64,000 bases of DNA from Bradyrhizobium sp. WSM3983 (GTDB lineage: Bacteria > Pseudomonadota > Alphaproteobacteria > Rhizobiales > Xanthobacteraceae), in assembly GCF_000473045.1 (NCBI RefSeq), contig NZ_AXAY01000001.1, positions 268,931 to 332,930 on the forward strand, written 5' to 3'. The notes beneath the pieces were generated by a model. That model was not told the DNA's origin. It worked only from the letters and a program-made list of their open reading frames with translations, and did not search any database. Below, in pieces: positions 1-8,850 of the stretch. A program made the translations under genes and the position numbers. The stretch's first letter is position 1; each line of letters starts with the position of its first letter.

Positions 1-765
1 GGCGAGCCGCTCCGACATGGGATCGACGAGAAGCTCCCTGGTCTCGAAGATGATGTTGTGCTCTTGCGGATCGAACGCCACGATCCGGCGGATCGCGCGC
101 CCGGAATGCTCCACCCGGAACGGACCCAGCGCGCCTGCGGGAAATATCTCGAAAGTCTGGCCGTGAAACAGGGCGCCTCCCGGATAATCCGGCTCGTCGT
201 CGAGATCATAGCCCAGCTCTTCGAGACGGACGCGAAGCTCGTTCTCGGAGAAATTGCCGCCGACCTTCAACCCCGTGTTCAGGCGCAACAGGCTCGCCGG
301 CGGCGGCAAGCGCTCCATCACGGCTTCCGCCGTCGAGACCAGAAAGATCGGTTGCTTGGATTTTGCCAGGCGCCGCAGCACGGAGGCGCGACGGCCGGCG
401 ATCTCGCGCGATGGTTCCAATTGATCGAACGGCAGGGTGTTCAGGCGCGGAAACACCAGCACGTCGCAGGACGGGTCGAGCGCATGAATGATGCTGCCGA
501 GCCGCTCCGCCCTGTTCTCGCTCTCGGCGAGGAACACGAGACCGCTACGGCCGGACTCTTTCCACTGCGCAAGCAAATGCAGCGCCATCATGCCCAGCGG
601 CGATGATGACGCGATCGTGGCGCGCTGCGAACCCTTGCCCGTCTTCGGAGAACTCTTGCTTGGCGCGCGTCTGCTTGTCGAGATCTTCGCCGGCAAGCGC
701 TTCTTTGGCGAACTCTTGACTGACGAGTTCCTGGTTGCTGGCCGCGCTTTTCTGGAATGCCGCAC
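1..765 (-). CDS. Mfd-like (transcription-repair coupling factor N-terminal) protein, partial
   Basis: Read on the minus strand, this frame is open to the window edge, so only the N-terminal part is present. After a basic, low-complexity leader of about 55 residues it matches the UvrB-like N-terminal module of Mfd. It has a stretch about recovering a client and its address (LAESENRAERL), then FPRLNTLPFDQLEPS, which corresponds to the 'WETLPYDSFSP' region of Mfd. A 'LVSTAEAVMERLPPP' segment follows, then the 'GGALFHGQTFEIFPAG' loop. In true Mfd this module contacts UvrA or regulates the translocase; whether a helicase domain follows cannot be seen here. The GTG at 765 gives the longest reading I could justify. 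It has no clear ribosome binding site, and an ATG near 597 directly before ALHLLAQWKES is an alternative. Confidence is good for the family and low for the start. Confidence 0.7.
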   Translation of the reverse strand, partial: MRHSRKARPATRNSSVKSSPKKRLPAKISTSRRAPSKSSPKTGKGSQRATIASSSPLGMMALHLLAQWKESGRSGLVFLAESENRAERLGSIIHALDPSCDVLVFPRLNTLPFDQLEPSREIAGRRASVLRRLAKSKQPIFLVSTAEAVMERLPPPASLLRLNTGLKVGGNFSENELRVRLEELGYDLDDEPDYPGGALFHGQTFEIFPAGALGPFRVEHSGRAIRRIVAFDPQEHNIIFETRELLVDPMSERLA

Positions 766-1086
766 GTTAATCCGTTTCTGGTCGTATACAGGCGTCAAAA
801 GGCGAGCCGGATCCATCGCGATTCGGCTGTGCGCCGTCATGCATATGGGATTTGCCGTGCAAACGCACGTGTCCAGATCTCATATCTCGGTGCCAAACCG
901 CCCATGCGACGTTGATCAAGGCACCGCCCGGTGACAACCGGACGCGACGGACACGATCAACGTGGTACTGGTTTTTCCGGTTTCTGCCCACGACGTCAAC
1001 TTGTCGGTGCGCTGACATCAACTATTCCCGGCGTGTGCAGCCGCGCGGTGCAACCCCATCGTGCCAGGCACCGCGTCATCGGCCCT
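766..1086. other. Intergenic stretch without recognisable gene
   Basis: These 321 bases lie between the start of the Mfd-like gene and the stop of the isochorismatase-like gene. I see no ORF with family resemblance, no RNA gene and no clear palindromic repeat. Promoter sequences for the Mfd-like gene are expected here, but I could not recognise a convincing -35/-10 pair. Confidence 0.4.
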
Positions 1087-1695
1087 CTATTCTTGCCAAA
1101 ACTCCGTCAGCTCCTCCGCGGTCGCGAGATCGACCTGACCGTGGAATCGGGTGCGGTACATCGTCATGAGCGCGTCGTGGCCGACGTCGGACGAACTGCA
1201 TAGCGCGTCCTCCACGATCACGACTCTGAAGCCGAGATCGACGGCGCTCAGCACCGTCGAGAGGACGCAGACATCCGTCTCTGCACCGGTGATCACCACC
1301 GTGCGGACGCTCTTTTCCATCAGCAGGCCAGCAAGGTTCGGATTGCTGAATGCGGAATAGGCCGGCTTGTCGACGATGCGGCCCGGAGGAACGTAGCGCG
1401 CGAGCGCCGGCACCAGCTCGAGAGCGGATGCGGCGAGGTGCTGGCGGGCTGCCTGTTGCCAGCGTCGAAAATAGTCCTGCCACTGTCCGGGACGATCTTC
1501 AGGATCCTGCGGCGTGATGAAGCGCGAGAAGATGGTCCTGGCCTGATGGCGCGAAACGATCGAGACGATCGTCGGCAACACCTTCTCCATCCATGGCGTT
1601 TCCCAGAGACCGCCGGGCGCAAAGATGTTCTGCATGTCGACGCAGAGGTGAACGCCATCCCTGACCGGAGCGACCTCTGAAGCCCTGTCCCTCAT
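1087..1695 (-). CDS. Isochorismatase-family cysteine hydrolase
   Basis: The 202-residue protein shows the three catalytic positions of the isochorismatase-like hydrolases: Asp20 in CVDMQN, Lys110 in VDKPAYSAF, and the nucleophile Cys143 in ETDVCVLST. The VVITGAETD strand before the cysteine is typical of the nicotinamidase/isochorismatase fold. The substrate cannot be told from the sequence; amidase or ureidohydrolase activity on a small amide is the usual role. Its ATG at 1693-1695 overlaps the TGA of the DNA ligase gene (ATGA), so the two are probably translated from one message with coupling. A link to DNA ligation is not evident, and the pairing may simply be a shared transcript. Confidence 0.85.
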   Translation of the reverse strand: MRDRASEVAPVRDGVHLCVDMQNIFAPGGLWETPWMEKVLPTIVSIVSRHQARTIFSRFITPQDPEDRPGQWQDYFRRWQQAARQHLAASALELVPALARYVPPGRIVDKPAYSAFSNPNLAGLLMEKSVRTVVITGAETDVCVLSTVLSAVDLGFRVVIVEDALCSSSDVGHDALMTMYRTRFHGQVDLATAEELTEFWQE

Positions 1696-2711
1696 CGTCC
1701 TCCACCGTTCGTTGATCGCCGCGCAAGCTCATTCATGCGGCATTGCGAGGGCTTCTTGTCGGGGCGCCAGCGTACGATCTTCGTGCCATGGCGAAACCGG
1801 CCACCGGAGACGTGGTCATAGGAGACCTCGACGACATGACAGGGGCGCACCGCCTGCCACTCGGCGGATCGCTTCGTCGACCATCGGCTCGGACCGCCAG
1901 GCGCCTTGCCGGTGAAGCTGCTTTCGCTTGCGATGCTCTCGAATTTTTCGGTCAGGCCTGGCCTGTCGGCCGTTTTGATGCCCGATGTGAAGCCGACATG
2001 GTGCAGAAGTCCGGATTCGTCGTACAGTCCGAGGAGCAGCGAGCCAATCACCTTTCGGCCGCCCTGCTTCTTCTCGCCATACCTGAAGCCGCCGACCACA
2101 CAATCGGCCGATCGCATCAGCTTGATCTTCTGCATTCCGTCTCGCGCACCGCTGCGGTAGGCGAGGTCGAGACGTTTTGCGACGACGCCGTCGTGGCCGT
2201 CTTTGACCGATTGCAGCCATTTCTTCGCGCCGGCGTGGCTGCGGCTCGCCGGCGACAGCGCGAACACGCGGTGGCCCTTGAAATAGCGCCGGGCGAATTG
2301 CTCGAGTGCGGAGCGCCGCCTGTCGAGTGGAAGCGCCGCGAGGTCCCTGTCCGCCGATCGCAGGAGGTCGAAAGCCATGAAACTGGCCGGCGTCTCCTCG
2401 GCCAGTCGCTTCACGCGGCTGGCCGCCGGGTGGATGCGCTGAAGCAGGGCGTCGAATGAATATCCGTCGTCGAGCTCAATGATCAGCTCCCCATCGAGGA
2501 TGAACGAGCGCGCGGATAGCGCAGATGCTGCGCAGGCGATCTCAGGGAAATAGCGCGCGAGATCGCGGCCACCCTTCGACTGCATCCGGACTCGTCCGCC
2601 GTCACGAATCAGCAGGCAGCGGAATCCATCCCATTTGGGCTCGTATTGCCATTGCGTCCCGCGGGGAAGCTCGGCGACAGACTCGGCTTCCATCAGCTCC
2701 ATATTCGACAC
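1692..2711 (-). CDS. ATP-dependent DNA ligase (LigC/LigD ligase-domain type)
   Basis: The protein carries motif I of ATP-dependent DNA ligases as EPKWDGFR, with Lys26 as the adenylated residue. Motif III-like FILDGELII and a PASFMAFDLL strand follow, then KLMRSADCVVGGFRYG, and a C-terminal OB region ending in the RHGTKIVRWRPDK stretch. At 339 residues it has only adenylation and OB domains, like stand-alone LigC or the ligase module of LigD, and no polymerase or phosphoesterase domain. Such enzymes seal nicks in minor excision-repair or end-joining pathways. No ku gene is visible nearby. The GTG at 2711 is the longest start; an ATG at 2702 is equally plausible. The gene overlaps the downstream hydrolase by four bases. 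Confidence 0.88.
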   Translation of the reverse strand: MSNMELMEAESVAELPRGTQWQYEPKWDGFRCLLIRDGGRVRMQSKGGRDLARYFPEIACAASALSARSFILDGELIIELDDGYSFDALLQRIHPAASRVKRLAEETPASFMAFDLLRSADRDLAALPLDRRRSALEQFARRYFKGHRVFALSPASRSHAGAKKWLQSVKDGHDGVVAKRLDLAYRSGARDGMQKIKLMRSADCVVGGFRYGEKKQGGRKVIGSLLLGLYDESGLLHHVGFTSGIKTADRPGLTEKFESIASESSFTGKAPGGPSRWSTKRSAEWQAVRPCHVVEVSYDHVSGGRFRHGTKIVRWRPDKKPSQCRMNELARRSTNGGGR

Positions 2712-2749
2712 TCAGCGGGCACCTGAAACGCCAACGCTCGCCGCCTGCA

Positions 2750-2938
2750 TCAGCCCGGCTTGGCGGGATGCGCGGTCCGCGGGTGCCGGTCGTGCAACAG
2801 TCGCGCAAGGGCTTCGCGATCGGAGGCATGGCCCTTCATCGCCGTCTCGAACAGTGCCTCCTGGACGTCGCGCGGCATATCGCCCCACACATCCATGGCG
2901 GCCCGGCCCAGCAATTCGGCAAAGCGGTCTTCGGCCAT
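2750..2938 (-). CDS. Small conserved-looking protein (62 aa) with an EcfG-type promoter
   Basis: I do not recognise a named family. The 62-residue product is acidic in its first half (AEDRFAELLGRAAMDVWGDM) and His/Pro-rich at its end, with no signal peptide or membrane segment. I chose the ATG at 2938 over the longer upstream reading to 3175 because AGGGAG sits at correct spacing before it. A GGAAC-N16-CGTT element also lies just upstream (2970-2994), so a start at 3175 would be untranscribed from that promoter. The longer reading would also run antisense through the DUF892 remnant. Inference: a small general-stress protein. It is transcribed divergently from that remnant, and DUF892/YciE-type genes commonly belong to stress regulons. 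Confidence 0.65.
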   Translation of the reverse strand: MAEDRFAELLGRAAMDVWGDMPRDVQEALFETAMKGHASDREALARLLHDRHPRTAHPAKPG

Positions 2939-2969
2939 GTCGATACTCCCTGTCCGGCCCGAGAATATG

Positions 2970-2994
2970 AACGGCAAGCGGCCGCCGGTGTTCC
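2970..2994 (-). promoter_or_regulatory. EcfG-type general stress response promoter
   Basis: On the minus strand this reads GGAAC, 16 bases, CGTT, which matches the sigma-EcfG consensus GGAAC-N16/17-CGTT of alphaproteobacteria. The -10 element ends 31 bases before the ATG at 2938, leaving room for a short leader with the AGGGAG ribosome binding site. Confidence 0.65.
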
Positions 2995-3019
2995 ATCCCT
3001 TTATCTGTAAGAGAAGACG

Positions 3020-3157
3020 ATGGAATGCCTGCTGATCCATGGCCTGCAGGACATCTACTATGCCGAGCAGCAGATCCCGAAAGCTCTTCCGAAGATGATC
3101 GACAAGGCCCGCGAAGGCGCGGGCCCACGATTGCTCGGAGCCAAGCGGCGACGCTAA
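3020..3157 (+). pseudogene. Truncated DUF892 (YciE/YciF ferritin-like) remnant
   Basis: The ATG at 3020 opens a 45-codon frame ending in TAA at 3155-3157. Residues 5-29 (LIHGLQDIYYAEQQIPKALPKM) match the first helix of the DUF892 family, whose typical form is 'FLHxLKDIYYAExQILKALPKM'. A complete member has about 160-170 residues forming a four-helix ferritin-like bundle. Here the match stops after helix 1 and continues with an unrelated basic tail. No further DUF892 sequence is seen before the convergent CoA-transferase stop at 3194. I therefore read it as a decayed gene rather than a functional peptide, although the short ORF is intact and could still be translated. Confidence 0.6.
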
Positions 3158-3193
3158 GCCAGGAGAATCGATCACGATTTCAGGGAGGATCCG

Positions 3194-4381
3194 CTAGATG
3201 ATGCCGCTCTGCCGAAGCGCTGCAATCGCGGCATTGTCGTAGCCGAGTTCCGCCAGCACCGTATCGGTATGCTCGCCGAGCGTCGGCGGACGTGCGGCGA
3301 TCTCACCGGGCGTTTCCGACAGCCGGATAGCGGCACGCGCAACCGGTGCCTGTTTCGGCAAGCCGGGATAGTCGATGTCCTGCAAAAAGCCGGCGGCGCG
3401 AATGTGCGGATGATCCAGCGCCTGCTGCGGGCTCAAAACGGGCCCGGTCGGAATCATCGCCTTGCCGAGGGTGTCGACCGCCTCCTGCGTGGTACGCTCG
3501 GCGCACCAGCGTGCCATCCGCTCGCTGATGATGGGGCCATTGTTGCCGCGGCTGATGTCATCGGCAAAGCGCGGATCGTTCAGCCACTGCTCCTCCTCGC
3601 CCATCAGCCTGGCCCAGCGCTTGAACAGCGGATGGCCGGTGACCTGGCACAGCACCCAGCCATCCCTGGTGCGGTAGATGTCGGCGGGCGCCGCAGTCTG
3701 GCCGAGATTGCCGGTCGGGACGCGATTGACGTTGATGACGGCCTGCTCGATCAGCGTCGCATTGGTGAAAGACAGCGCGGTCGCAAGCAATGCGCCCTCG
3801 ACGATCTGCCCGCGCCCGGATTTGCCGCGCTCGATCAGGGCGGCGAGCGTCCCGAACGCGCAGTGCAGAGCGGTGCCGAAATCGACCCAGTTGACTGCTG
3901 CGCGATAGGGCGGATTGCCGGCGCCGGTCATGTAGACCGAGCCCGACATGACCTGACCAACGCCGTCGAAGCCGACGCGGTCGGACCACGGCCCCGGCCC
4001 GCCAAACGCGGTGGCCGTCGTCAGGATGATGTCGGGCTTGATCGCCTTGAGTGAGTCGTAGTCGAGCTTCATCGCGCGGAGCGTTTGCGGCGGCAGATTG
4101 GCGACGACGACGTCTGCGGTCGCCACCAGCCGGCGCATCACCTCCTGCCCCTCCGGCGTCATCGGATCGAGCGTGATGCACTTCTTGTTGCGGTTGACCT
4201 GAAGGAACAGCGCGCCCTCGCCGCCTTCGCCAACCGGCGCCACGAAGCGATCCTCGCTGCCGTCGCGCTTTTCGACGCGAATGACCTCGGCACCGAACTC
4301 GGCCAACAATGTCGCGCAATACGGCCCCGCGATATAGCGCCCGAAATCGAGGACGCGCACGCCTTCCAGAACTCCCCCCAT
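3194..4381 (-). CDS. CaiB/BaiF (class III) CoA-transferase
   Basis: The 395-residue protein has the family's N-terminal Rossmann region (GVRVLDFGRYIAGPYCATLLAEFGAEVIRVEK), the NRNKKCITLD segment, and the catalytic aspartate at position 167 in NWVDFGTALHCAFGTLAAL. That position matches Asp169 of formyl-CoA transferase. The C-terminal part ends with the usual RPPTLGEHTDTVLAELGY motif. These enzymes move CoA between acids through an aspartyl-CoA thioester and form interlocked dimers. The acid substrate cannot be deduced; a role in breakdown of organic acids or carnitine-like compounds is the family norm. The gene stands alone, divergent from the VOC protein gene across 187 bases. Confidence 0.9.
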   Translation of the reverse strand: MGGVLEGVRVLDFGRYIAGPYCATLLAEFGAEVIRVEKRDGSEDRFVAPVGEGGEGALFLQVNRNKKCITLDPMTPEGQEVMRRLVATADVVVANLPPQTLRAMKLDYDSLKAIKPDIILTTATAFGGPGPWSDRVGFDGVGQVMSGSVYMTGAGNPPYRAAVNWVDFGTALHCAFGTLAALIERGKSGRGQIVEGALLATALSFTNATLIEQAVINVNRVPTGNLGQTAAPADIYRTRDGWVLCQVTGHPLFKRWARLMGEEEQWLNDPRFADDISRGNNGPIISERMARWCAERTTQEAVDTLGKAMIPTGPVLSPQQALDHPHIRAAGFLQDIDYPGLPKQAPVARAAIRLSETPGEIAARPPTLGEHTDTVLAELGYDNAAIAALRQSGII

Positions 4382-4568
4382 CGACCTCTTCTTTCCCTCT
4401 TACGTTCCGGTCAGATTACAGGGAATGCTTGCCACGGCAAGGTGCAGCGCACCCGGTGCCCTGTCCTCAAGATGCTGCCCTCAAGATGTGATCGGCCAAC
4501 CGTTTCGGCTGGCGGAAATTCTGCTCTAGTATGGACCCGTCCGTCCCTCCAGCGAGAAGCGCACATCC

Positions 4569-5456
4569 ATGCCGCAACAATTCGATCGATCCGCAGAAGA
4601 TCTCGGCAACGCCATTCATTTCGAGCACGTCAACATCCAGGTTCCGGACCAGCGCCTTGCCACGCTGTTCTACGTCACCGGCCTTGGGCTGACCCGCGAT
4701 CCCTATCTAATGGTGTCCGACACCAACATGTGGATCAATGCCGGAAGGAGCCAGTTTCATCTGCCTGATGGCAAGGCGCAGGTGCTGCGCGGCCATACCG
4801 GGCTCGTCATCGAAGGCCGCGAGGCGCTGCTGGCGCGACTGGCGTCGGTTGCCAAGAAGCTCGAAGGCACCGCCTTCGCATACGCCGAGCATAGCGACTA
4901 TGTCGAAGCGACCTGCCCGTGGGGGAACCGCATCCGCGTCCATGAGCCGGACGCGGCGCGCTTCGGGCGCATCACGCTCGGTATCCCCTATGTCGAATTC
5001 GAGGTGCCGGCCGGATCGGCGCAAGCCATCTGCGCGTTCTATCCGGAGATCATGGGCATGCCGGCCAGCTTGTACAACGACGACGGCAGGGTTGCCGCAG
5101 TGAAGACCGGCCGCGATCAGCATCTGCTGTTCCGCGAGACCGATCGGGCGCAGCCTGACTACGACGGGCACCATGTGCAGATGTACATCGCCGATTTCTC
5201 CGGCCCCTACCGCAAGCTGCTCGCGCGCGACCTGATCTCGCGCGAGGACAACCAGTACCAGTATCGCTTCTGCGACATCGTCGAGCTCGACAGCGGCAAG
5301 CATCTCTTCACGGTGGAGCACGAGGTGCGCAGCGCAACGCATCCGATGTTCATGCGGCCGATGGTCAATCGCAATCCCGCGGTCAACAACCGCAACTACG
5401 CGTATAGCCATGATCAGGCGTCGTGGGCGATGGGCCCGGATCAATATGAGGGATAG
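4569..5456 (+). CDS. VOC (glyoxalase/dioxygenase) superfamily protein
   Basis: The 295-residue product contains two tandem vicinal-oxygen-chelate modules. The first starts at about residue 16 (IHFEHVNIQVPDQRLATLFYVTGLGL), giving a His metal ligand in EHVNI. The second starts at about residue 138 (GIPYVEFEVP) with PEIMGMP. HHVQMYIAD near residue 202 and ELDSGKHLFTVEHEVRS near residue 238 provide further candidate ligands. The C-terminal 50 residues, rich in Asn and Tyr (MFMRPMVNRN), lie beyond the modules. Lyases, dioxygenases and resistance proteins share this fold, so the reaction is unknown. Confidence 0.8.
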   Translation: MPQQFDRSAEDLGNAIHFEHVNIQVPDQRLATLFYVTGLGLTRDPYLMVSDTNMWINAGRSQFHLPDGKAQVLRGHTGLVIEGREALLARLASVAKKLEGTAFAYAEHSDYVEATCPWGNRIRVHEPDAARFGRITLGIPYVEFEVPAGSAQAICAFYPEIMGMPASLYNDDGRVAAVKTGRDQHLLFRETDRAQPDYDGHHVQMYIADFSGPYRKLLARDLISREDNQYQYRFCDIVELDSGKHLFTVEHEVRSATHPMFMRPMVNRNPAVNNRNYAYSHDQASWAMGPDQYEG

Positions 5457-5552
5457 GACGCGCGCAACAGCGTGACACGGCGGGGGCGCCCCGCCGCCTC
5501 GGTTCAAACACCAGACCTCGCGATTCTCACGGCCCGATTGTATCATCCGCGC

Positions 5553-6653
5553 ATGAGAGAATCCGACACCGTGGAAGGCGACGCAACGCGCGTTCGCAAG
5601 ATCATCCATATCGACATGGATGCCTTCTACGCGTCGGTGGAACAGCGCGACAATCCGGAACTGCGCGGCAAACCCGTCGCTGTCGGCGGTTCGGCCGAGC
5701 GCGGCGTGGTCGCCGCGGCGAGCTATGAAGCGCGCAAATTCGGTGTTCGGTCCGCCATGGCATCGGTCACCGCGAAGCGGCAATGTCCCGACCTGATCTT
5801 CGTGAAGCCGCGCTTCGAGGTCTACAAGGCGATCAGCCGGCAGATCCGCGAGATTTTTGCCGAGCACACGGAGATCATCGAGCCCTTGTCCCTCGACGAG
5901 GCCTACCTCGACGTGACGGAGAACCTCCAAGGCATCCCGCTCGCGCGCGACGTCGCGCTTAGGATTCGCGAGAAGATCAAGGCCGAGACCGGTCTCAACG
6001 CTTCGGCGGGCATTTCCTACAACAAGTTCCTGGCCAAGCTCGCCTCCGATCACCGCAAGCCCAACGGTCAGTTCGTGATCTCCCCCGAGATGGGACCCGC
6101 CTTCGTGGAGACGCTGCCCGTCGGCAAGTTCCACGGAATCGGACCGGCGACGGCTGCGAAGATGAATGCACTCGGCCTGTTTACCGGTCTCGACATCCGC
6201 AACCAGACACTGGAGTTCATGAACGCGAACTTCGGCAAGTCGGGCGCCTATTACTATTGGATCTCACGCGGCGTCGACGAGCGGCCGGTGCGGGCCAACC
6301 GGATCCGCAAGTCGATCGGCGCGGAGACCACGTTCGCGACCGATCTCGCCGATTTCGACGCGCTGGTCGTCGAGCTTCGCCCCCTTGTCGACAAGGTCTG
6401 GCGCCATTGCGAGACGACCGGCAGCCGGGGCCGCACCGTCACCTTGAAGATCAAGTTTGCCGACTTCGAGATCATCACGCGCAGCAGATCTCTCCTCGCG
6501 CCTGTCGCAGGCCGGGACGAGTTGGAGCGCCTCGCCTGCGGTCTGCTCGAAGTCGAGATGCCGCTGCCCAAACGGATCAGGCTGCTGGGTGTATCGCTGT
6601 CGTCCCTCCAGCTCGGAGACGATGCGGAGCCGCAACTGACCTTCGGAATTTGA
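5553..6653 (+). CDS. dinB: DNA polymerase IV (Y family)
   Basis: The product is a 366-residue Y-family translesion polymerase. The catalytic metal ligands are Asp21 in HIDMDAFYASVEQ and Asp115-Glu116 in SLDEAYLD. The steric-gate position after the first Asp motif is Tyr26. The SAGISYNKFLAKLASDHRKPNG finger, the helix-hairpin-helix FHGIGPATAAKM and a little-finger domain ending in SLQLGDD follow. The C-terminal tail QLTFGI resembles a beta-clamp binding peptide (QLxLF type). I start at the ATG of MRESDT. A GTG at 5472 would add 27 residues without family resemblance. No GTTC-N7-GTTC box is seen upstream, so SOS control is not supported for this copy. Confidence 0.93.
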   Translation: MRESDTVEGDATRVRKIIHIDMDAFYASVEQRDNPELRGKPVAVGGSAERGVVAAASYEARKFGVRSAMASVTAKRQCPDLIFVKPRFEVYKAISRQIREIFAEHTEIIEPLSLDEAYLDVTENLQGIPLARDVALRIREKIKAETGLNASAGISYNKFLAKLASDHRKPNGQFVISPEMGPAFVETLPVGKFHGIGPATAAKMNALGLFTGLDIRNQTLEFMNANFGKSGAYYYWISRGVDERPVRANRIRKSIGAETTFATDLADFDALVVELRPLVDKVWRHCETTGSRGRTVTLKIKFADFEIITRSRSLLAPVAGRDELERLACGLLEVEMPLPKRIRLLGVSLSSLQLGDDAEPQLTFGI

Positions 6654-6690
6654 TCCGACCCCCTGAGGTCATTTTTCGCACCGACCGGGA

Positions 6691-8850
6691 TCAGGCCGCA
6701 ATCTCTTCTGCCCCGCTCCCAGCCTCATCGCGCTTCGCGTTGATCAAATTGAGCAGGTGCGCGGCCGCGCGGGCGTCGCATAGAGCGCGGTGGTGGTCTT
6801 TCAGTTCGATATTGTAGGCACGGGTGAGCTTGCCCAGCCCGTAGGACTTGTGACCGGGGTAGTGCCGGCGCATGCCCGCGCAAGTGCAGAGTTTCGGAAA
6901 GCGGAAACGGCGTTCGAGGCGCTCGTATTCCCCGGCGATGAAACCATAATCGAAATTGACGTTGTGGGCGACGAAAACGCCGTCGCCCATGAACTGCATG
7001 AAGCTGTCCGCGACTTCCACGAATAACGGCGCGTTCCGCACCATCTCGTTGGTGATGCCGGTCAACGCGACGATCTTGGCCGGAATCGACCTCTGGGGAT
7101 TGAGCAGCGAATGCCACTCCGCCACGACCTCATGATTGCGGATCCTGACGGCGCCGATCTCGGTGATGCGATCCCCACCGGTCCAGCCGCCGGTGGTCTC
7201 GATGTCCACGACGACGTAATCCTGATCCGGATCGAAACGGAAATCGGCGCGGCCGATCTCCGATGGAATGCCGGCGTTGCCGAGCTGGCGAAGCCGCGTC
7301 AGCTGGTTGCGCCGGATGACGTCGCCCTCGGCCTTCACCTCCATGAACGAGACGGCGCCGTTCGCAACGAGCATGAGATCGGGGAAACCATCGCGCATCG
7401 CGCGATAGTCCTCACACATCAGGCGGAGAATCGCGGCGAGGCCGGTCGCACGCGCGCCTGCAAGCAGTGCGCGGAGAGCGTCCATGTCGACATGGTCCCA
7501 GGCGAACACGCCGTTCGGCTTCCCCCATTTCGCGGCGACGGTCCGCAGGATCTGGGGGAGCGCAGCGTTCGACGCGACGGCCTCCAGCCTCATTTCGATC
7601 TGAGGAGAGAACAATCGCGCAAAGGTTCGGTCCTTCAGGCAGTGCGGCATCCAATCGAAACCGCTGTGCAGCTGTCCGGATTCGAACAGCTCGTCCCAGA
7701 ACAGCAATCCGAACAGGCAATGCCAGAGCGTGTTTTCGGCATAGAAGACCTCAAGGCCTTGCCGGCGCAAGACGCCCGCAATGCCGGCCTCCGGATTACC
7801 GCGCCAGCTGTCGTCAACCAGGAGCGTTCGCCCCGCCCGCAGCAGTTCGGTGCAGAGTCCCGTCCTGCGCCCATCGAATTTCCGGGCATAGAAATCGCTC
7901 GCGAAGACGAATTCGTCGTCGCTGGCGGGATCGTCGATCATGCGACGCAGCAGTTCCTCAGAGGCCTCCTTGTCGCCTTCCGCATAAAGCAGACGGGCGA
8001 GGCGTTCGTGACAATCGGCCGAGGAGCCGGCACGGTAGAGCCCGATCGCAAGCTCGGCTTCGCCCTTCTTCTCGAAATGAAGACCCGCCTTGTGTGCCGC
8101 GCGGCTCCGCAGATCGATGGCGTAGTCCGTGGGGCAGACAGGACCGCCGAGAATTTCGGCAACGGAATTGCGATACACCTCGTCCGATTTGGTCTCGAGG
8201 TGGCGCAGCAGGCGGGCGTAGTGGAAGCAGGCCCTCGCCTCATCCGCGTCGGCAAACCGGGCGCTGAAATCCGCCTGGTCGTTCGTGCGCAAGATGCCGA
8301 GGTCGCGCAGCGCGAAATTCTTGAGGTTGTCCTCCGTCTTGCCGAAGTAGAGATAGAGCAGAAACTCCAGCGGCTCGGTGTCACCGAGCGCGATGAAGGC
8401 CTCACCACCACAGTGCTGGAAAGCAGTGCCGAACGACAGATTGGCGAGACAATATTCCATCAGCTTGCCCTTGGGCCACGAGGCCCGGACATCGCTCATG
8501 CCGGCCGCCTTTGCACCGTCGAACAGCACCGGCTTTGCGAGGCATGCCACGAACGCAGCGTAATCCTTTTCGATCAGGGCTCGGACATAACCGGCGGCCG
8601 CAAGCTCTCCCAACGCGCCGATGAGGTCGGCGATCTCCGTGTACTTGAACGTGGAGGGATTGAAGACCGTGCCGTTCCGGTTGACCATCCTGATGAACAG
8701 GCACTGGGCGTCTTTGGACAGCGACGAGAAGCGCGCGACGAACGCGTGATGCCCCTCGGTCAGCACCGGACCGTAGGTCTCGCAAACGAAGCTCAGCATC
8801 TCCGTGAAATGGTCGTGGTAGTAGTAGACCGGCAGGACAGGCAGCGTCAT
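6691..8850 (-). CDS. FAN1-like VRR-NUC nuclease fused to a DEDDh exonuclease
   Basis: This 719-residue protein joins two nucleases. Residues 9-90 (YYYHDHFTEMLSFVCETYG to AAGYV) resemble the N-terminal helical domain of bacterial FAN1. Residues 200-310 are TPR-like. Residues 370-516 hold the FAN1 catalytic VRR-NUC core, with GFPD at 488-491, EVK at 504-506 and Gln516. Residues 545-702 form a DnaQ-like 3'-5' exonuclease with all DEDDh residues visible: Asp549 and Glu551 in VDIETTG, Asp634 in NVNFDYGF, His687, and Asp692. FAN1 cuts branched DNA during crosslink repair; the added exonuclease could trim the 3' end it exposes (inference). A TTGACA and an SOS box lie upstream, which points to LexA control. 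It faces dinB convergently. Confidence 0.85.
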   Translation of the reverse strand: MTLPVLPVYYYHDHFTEMLSFVCETYGPVLTEGHHAFVARFSSLSKDAQCLFIRMVNRNGTVFNPSTFKYTEIADLIGALGELAAAGYVRALIEKDYAAFVACLAKPVLFDGAKAAGMSDVRASWPKGKLMEYCLANLSFGTAFQHCGGEAFIALGDTEPLEFLLYLYFGKTEDNLKNFALRDLGILRTNDQADFSARFADADEARACFHYARLLRHLETKSDEVYRNSVAEILGGPVCPTDYAIDLRSRAAHKAGLHFEKKGEAELAIGLYRAGSSADCHERLARLLYAEGDKEASEELLRRMIDDPASDDEFVFASDFYARKFDGRRTGLCTELLRAGRTLLVDDSWRGNPEAGIAGVLRRQGLEVFYAENTLWHCLFGLLFWDELFESGQLHSGFDWMPHCLKDRTFARLFSPQIEMRLEAVASNAALPQILRTVAAKWGKPNGVFAWDHVDMDALRALLAGARATGLAAILRLMCEDYRAMRDGFPDLMLVANGAVSFMEVKAEGDVIRRNQLTRLRQLGNAGIPSEIGRADFRFDPDQDYVVVDIETTGGWTGGDRITEIGAVRIRNHEVVAEWHSLLNPQRSIPAKIVALTGITNEMVRNAPLFVEVADSFMQFMGDGVFVAHNVNFDYGFIAGEYERLERRFRFPKLCTCAGMRRHYPGHKSYGLGKLTRAYNIELKDHHRALCDARAAAHLLNLINAKRDEAGSGAEEIAA

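Noticed and set aside
2939..3175. Upstream extension of the 62-codon gene to 3175
   Set aside because: It would run antisense over the DUF892 remnant and across the EcfG promoter; the ATG at 2938 has a proper ribosome binding site.
5400..5560. SOS box upstream of dinB
   Set aside because: Only one GTTC half-site is seen (near 5503), without a second at N7 spacing.
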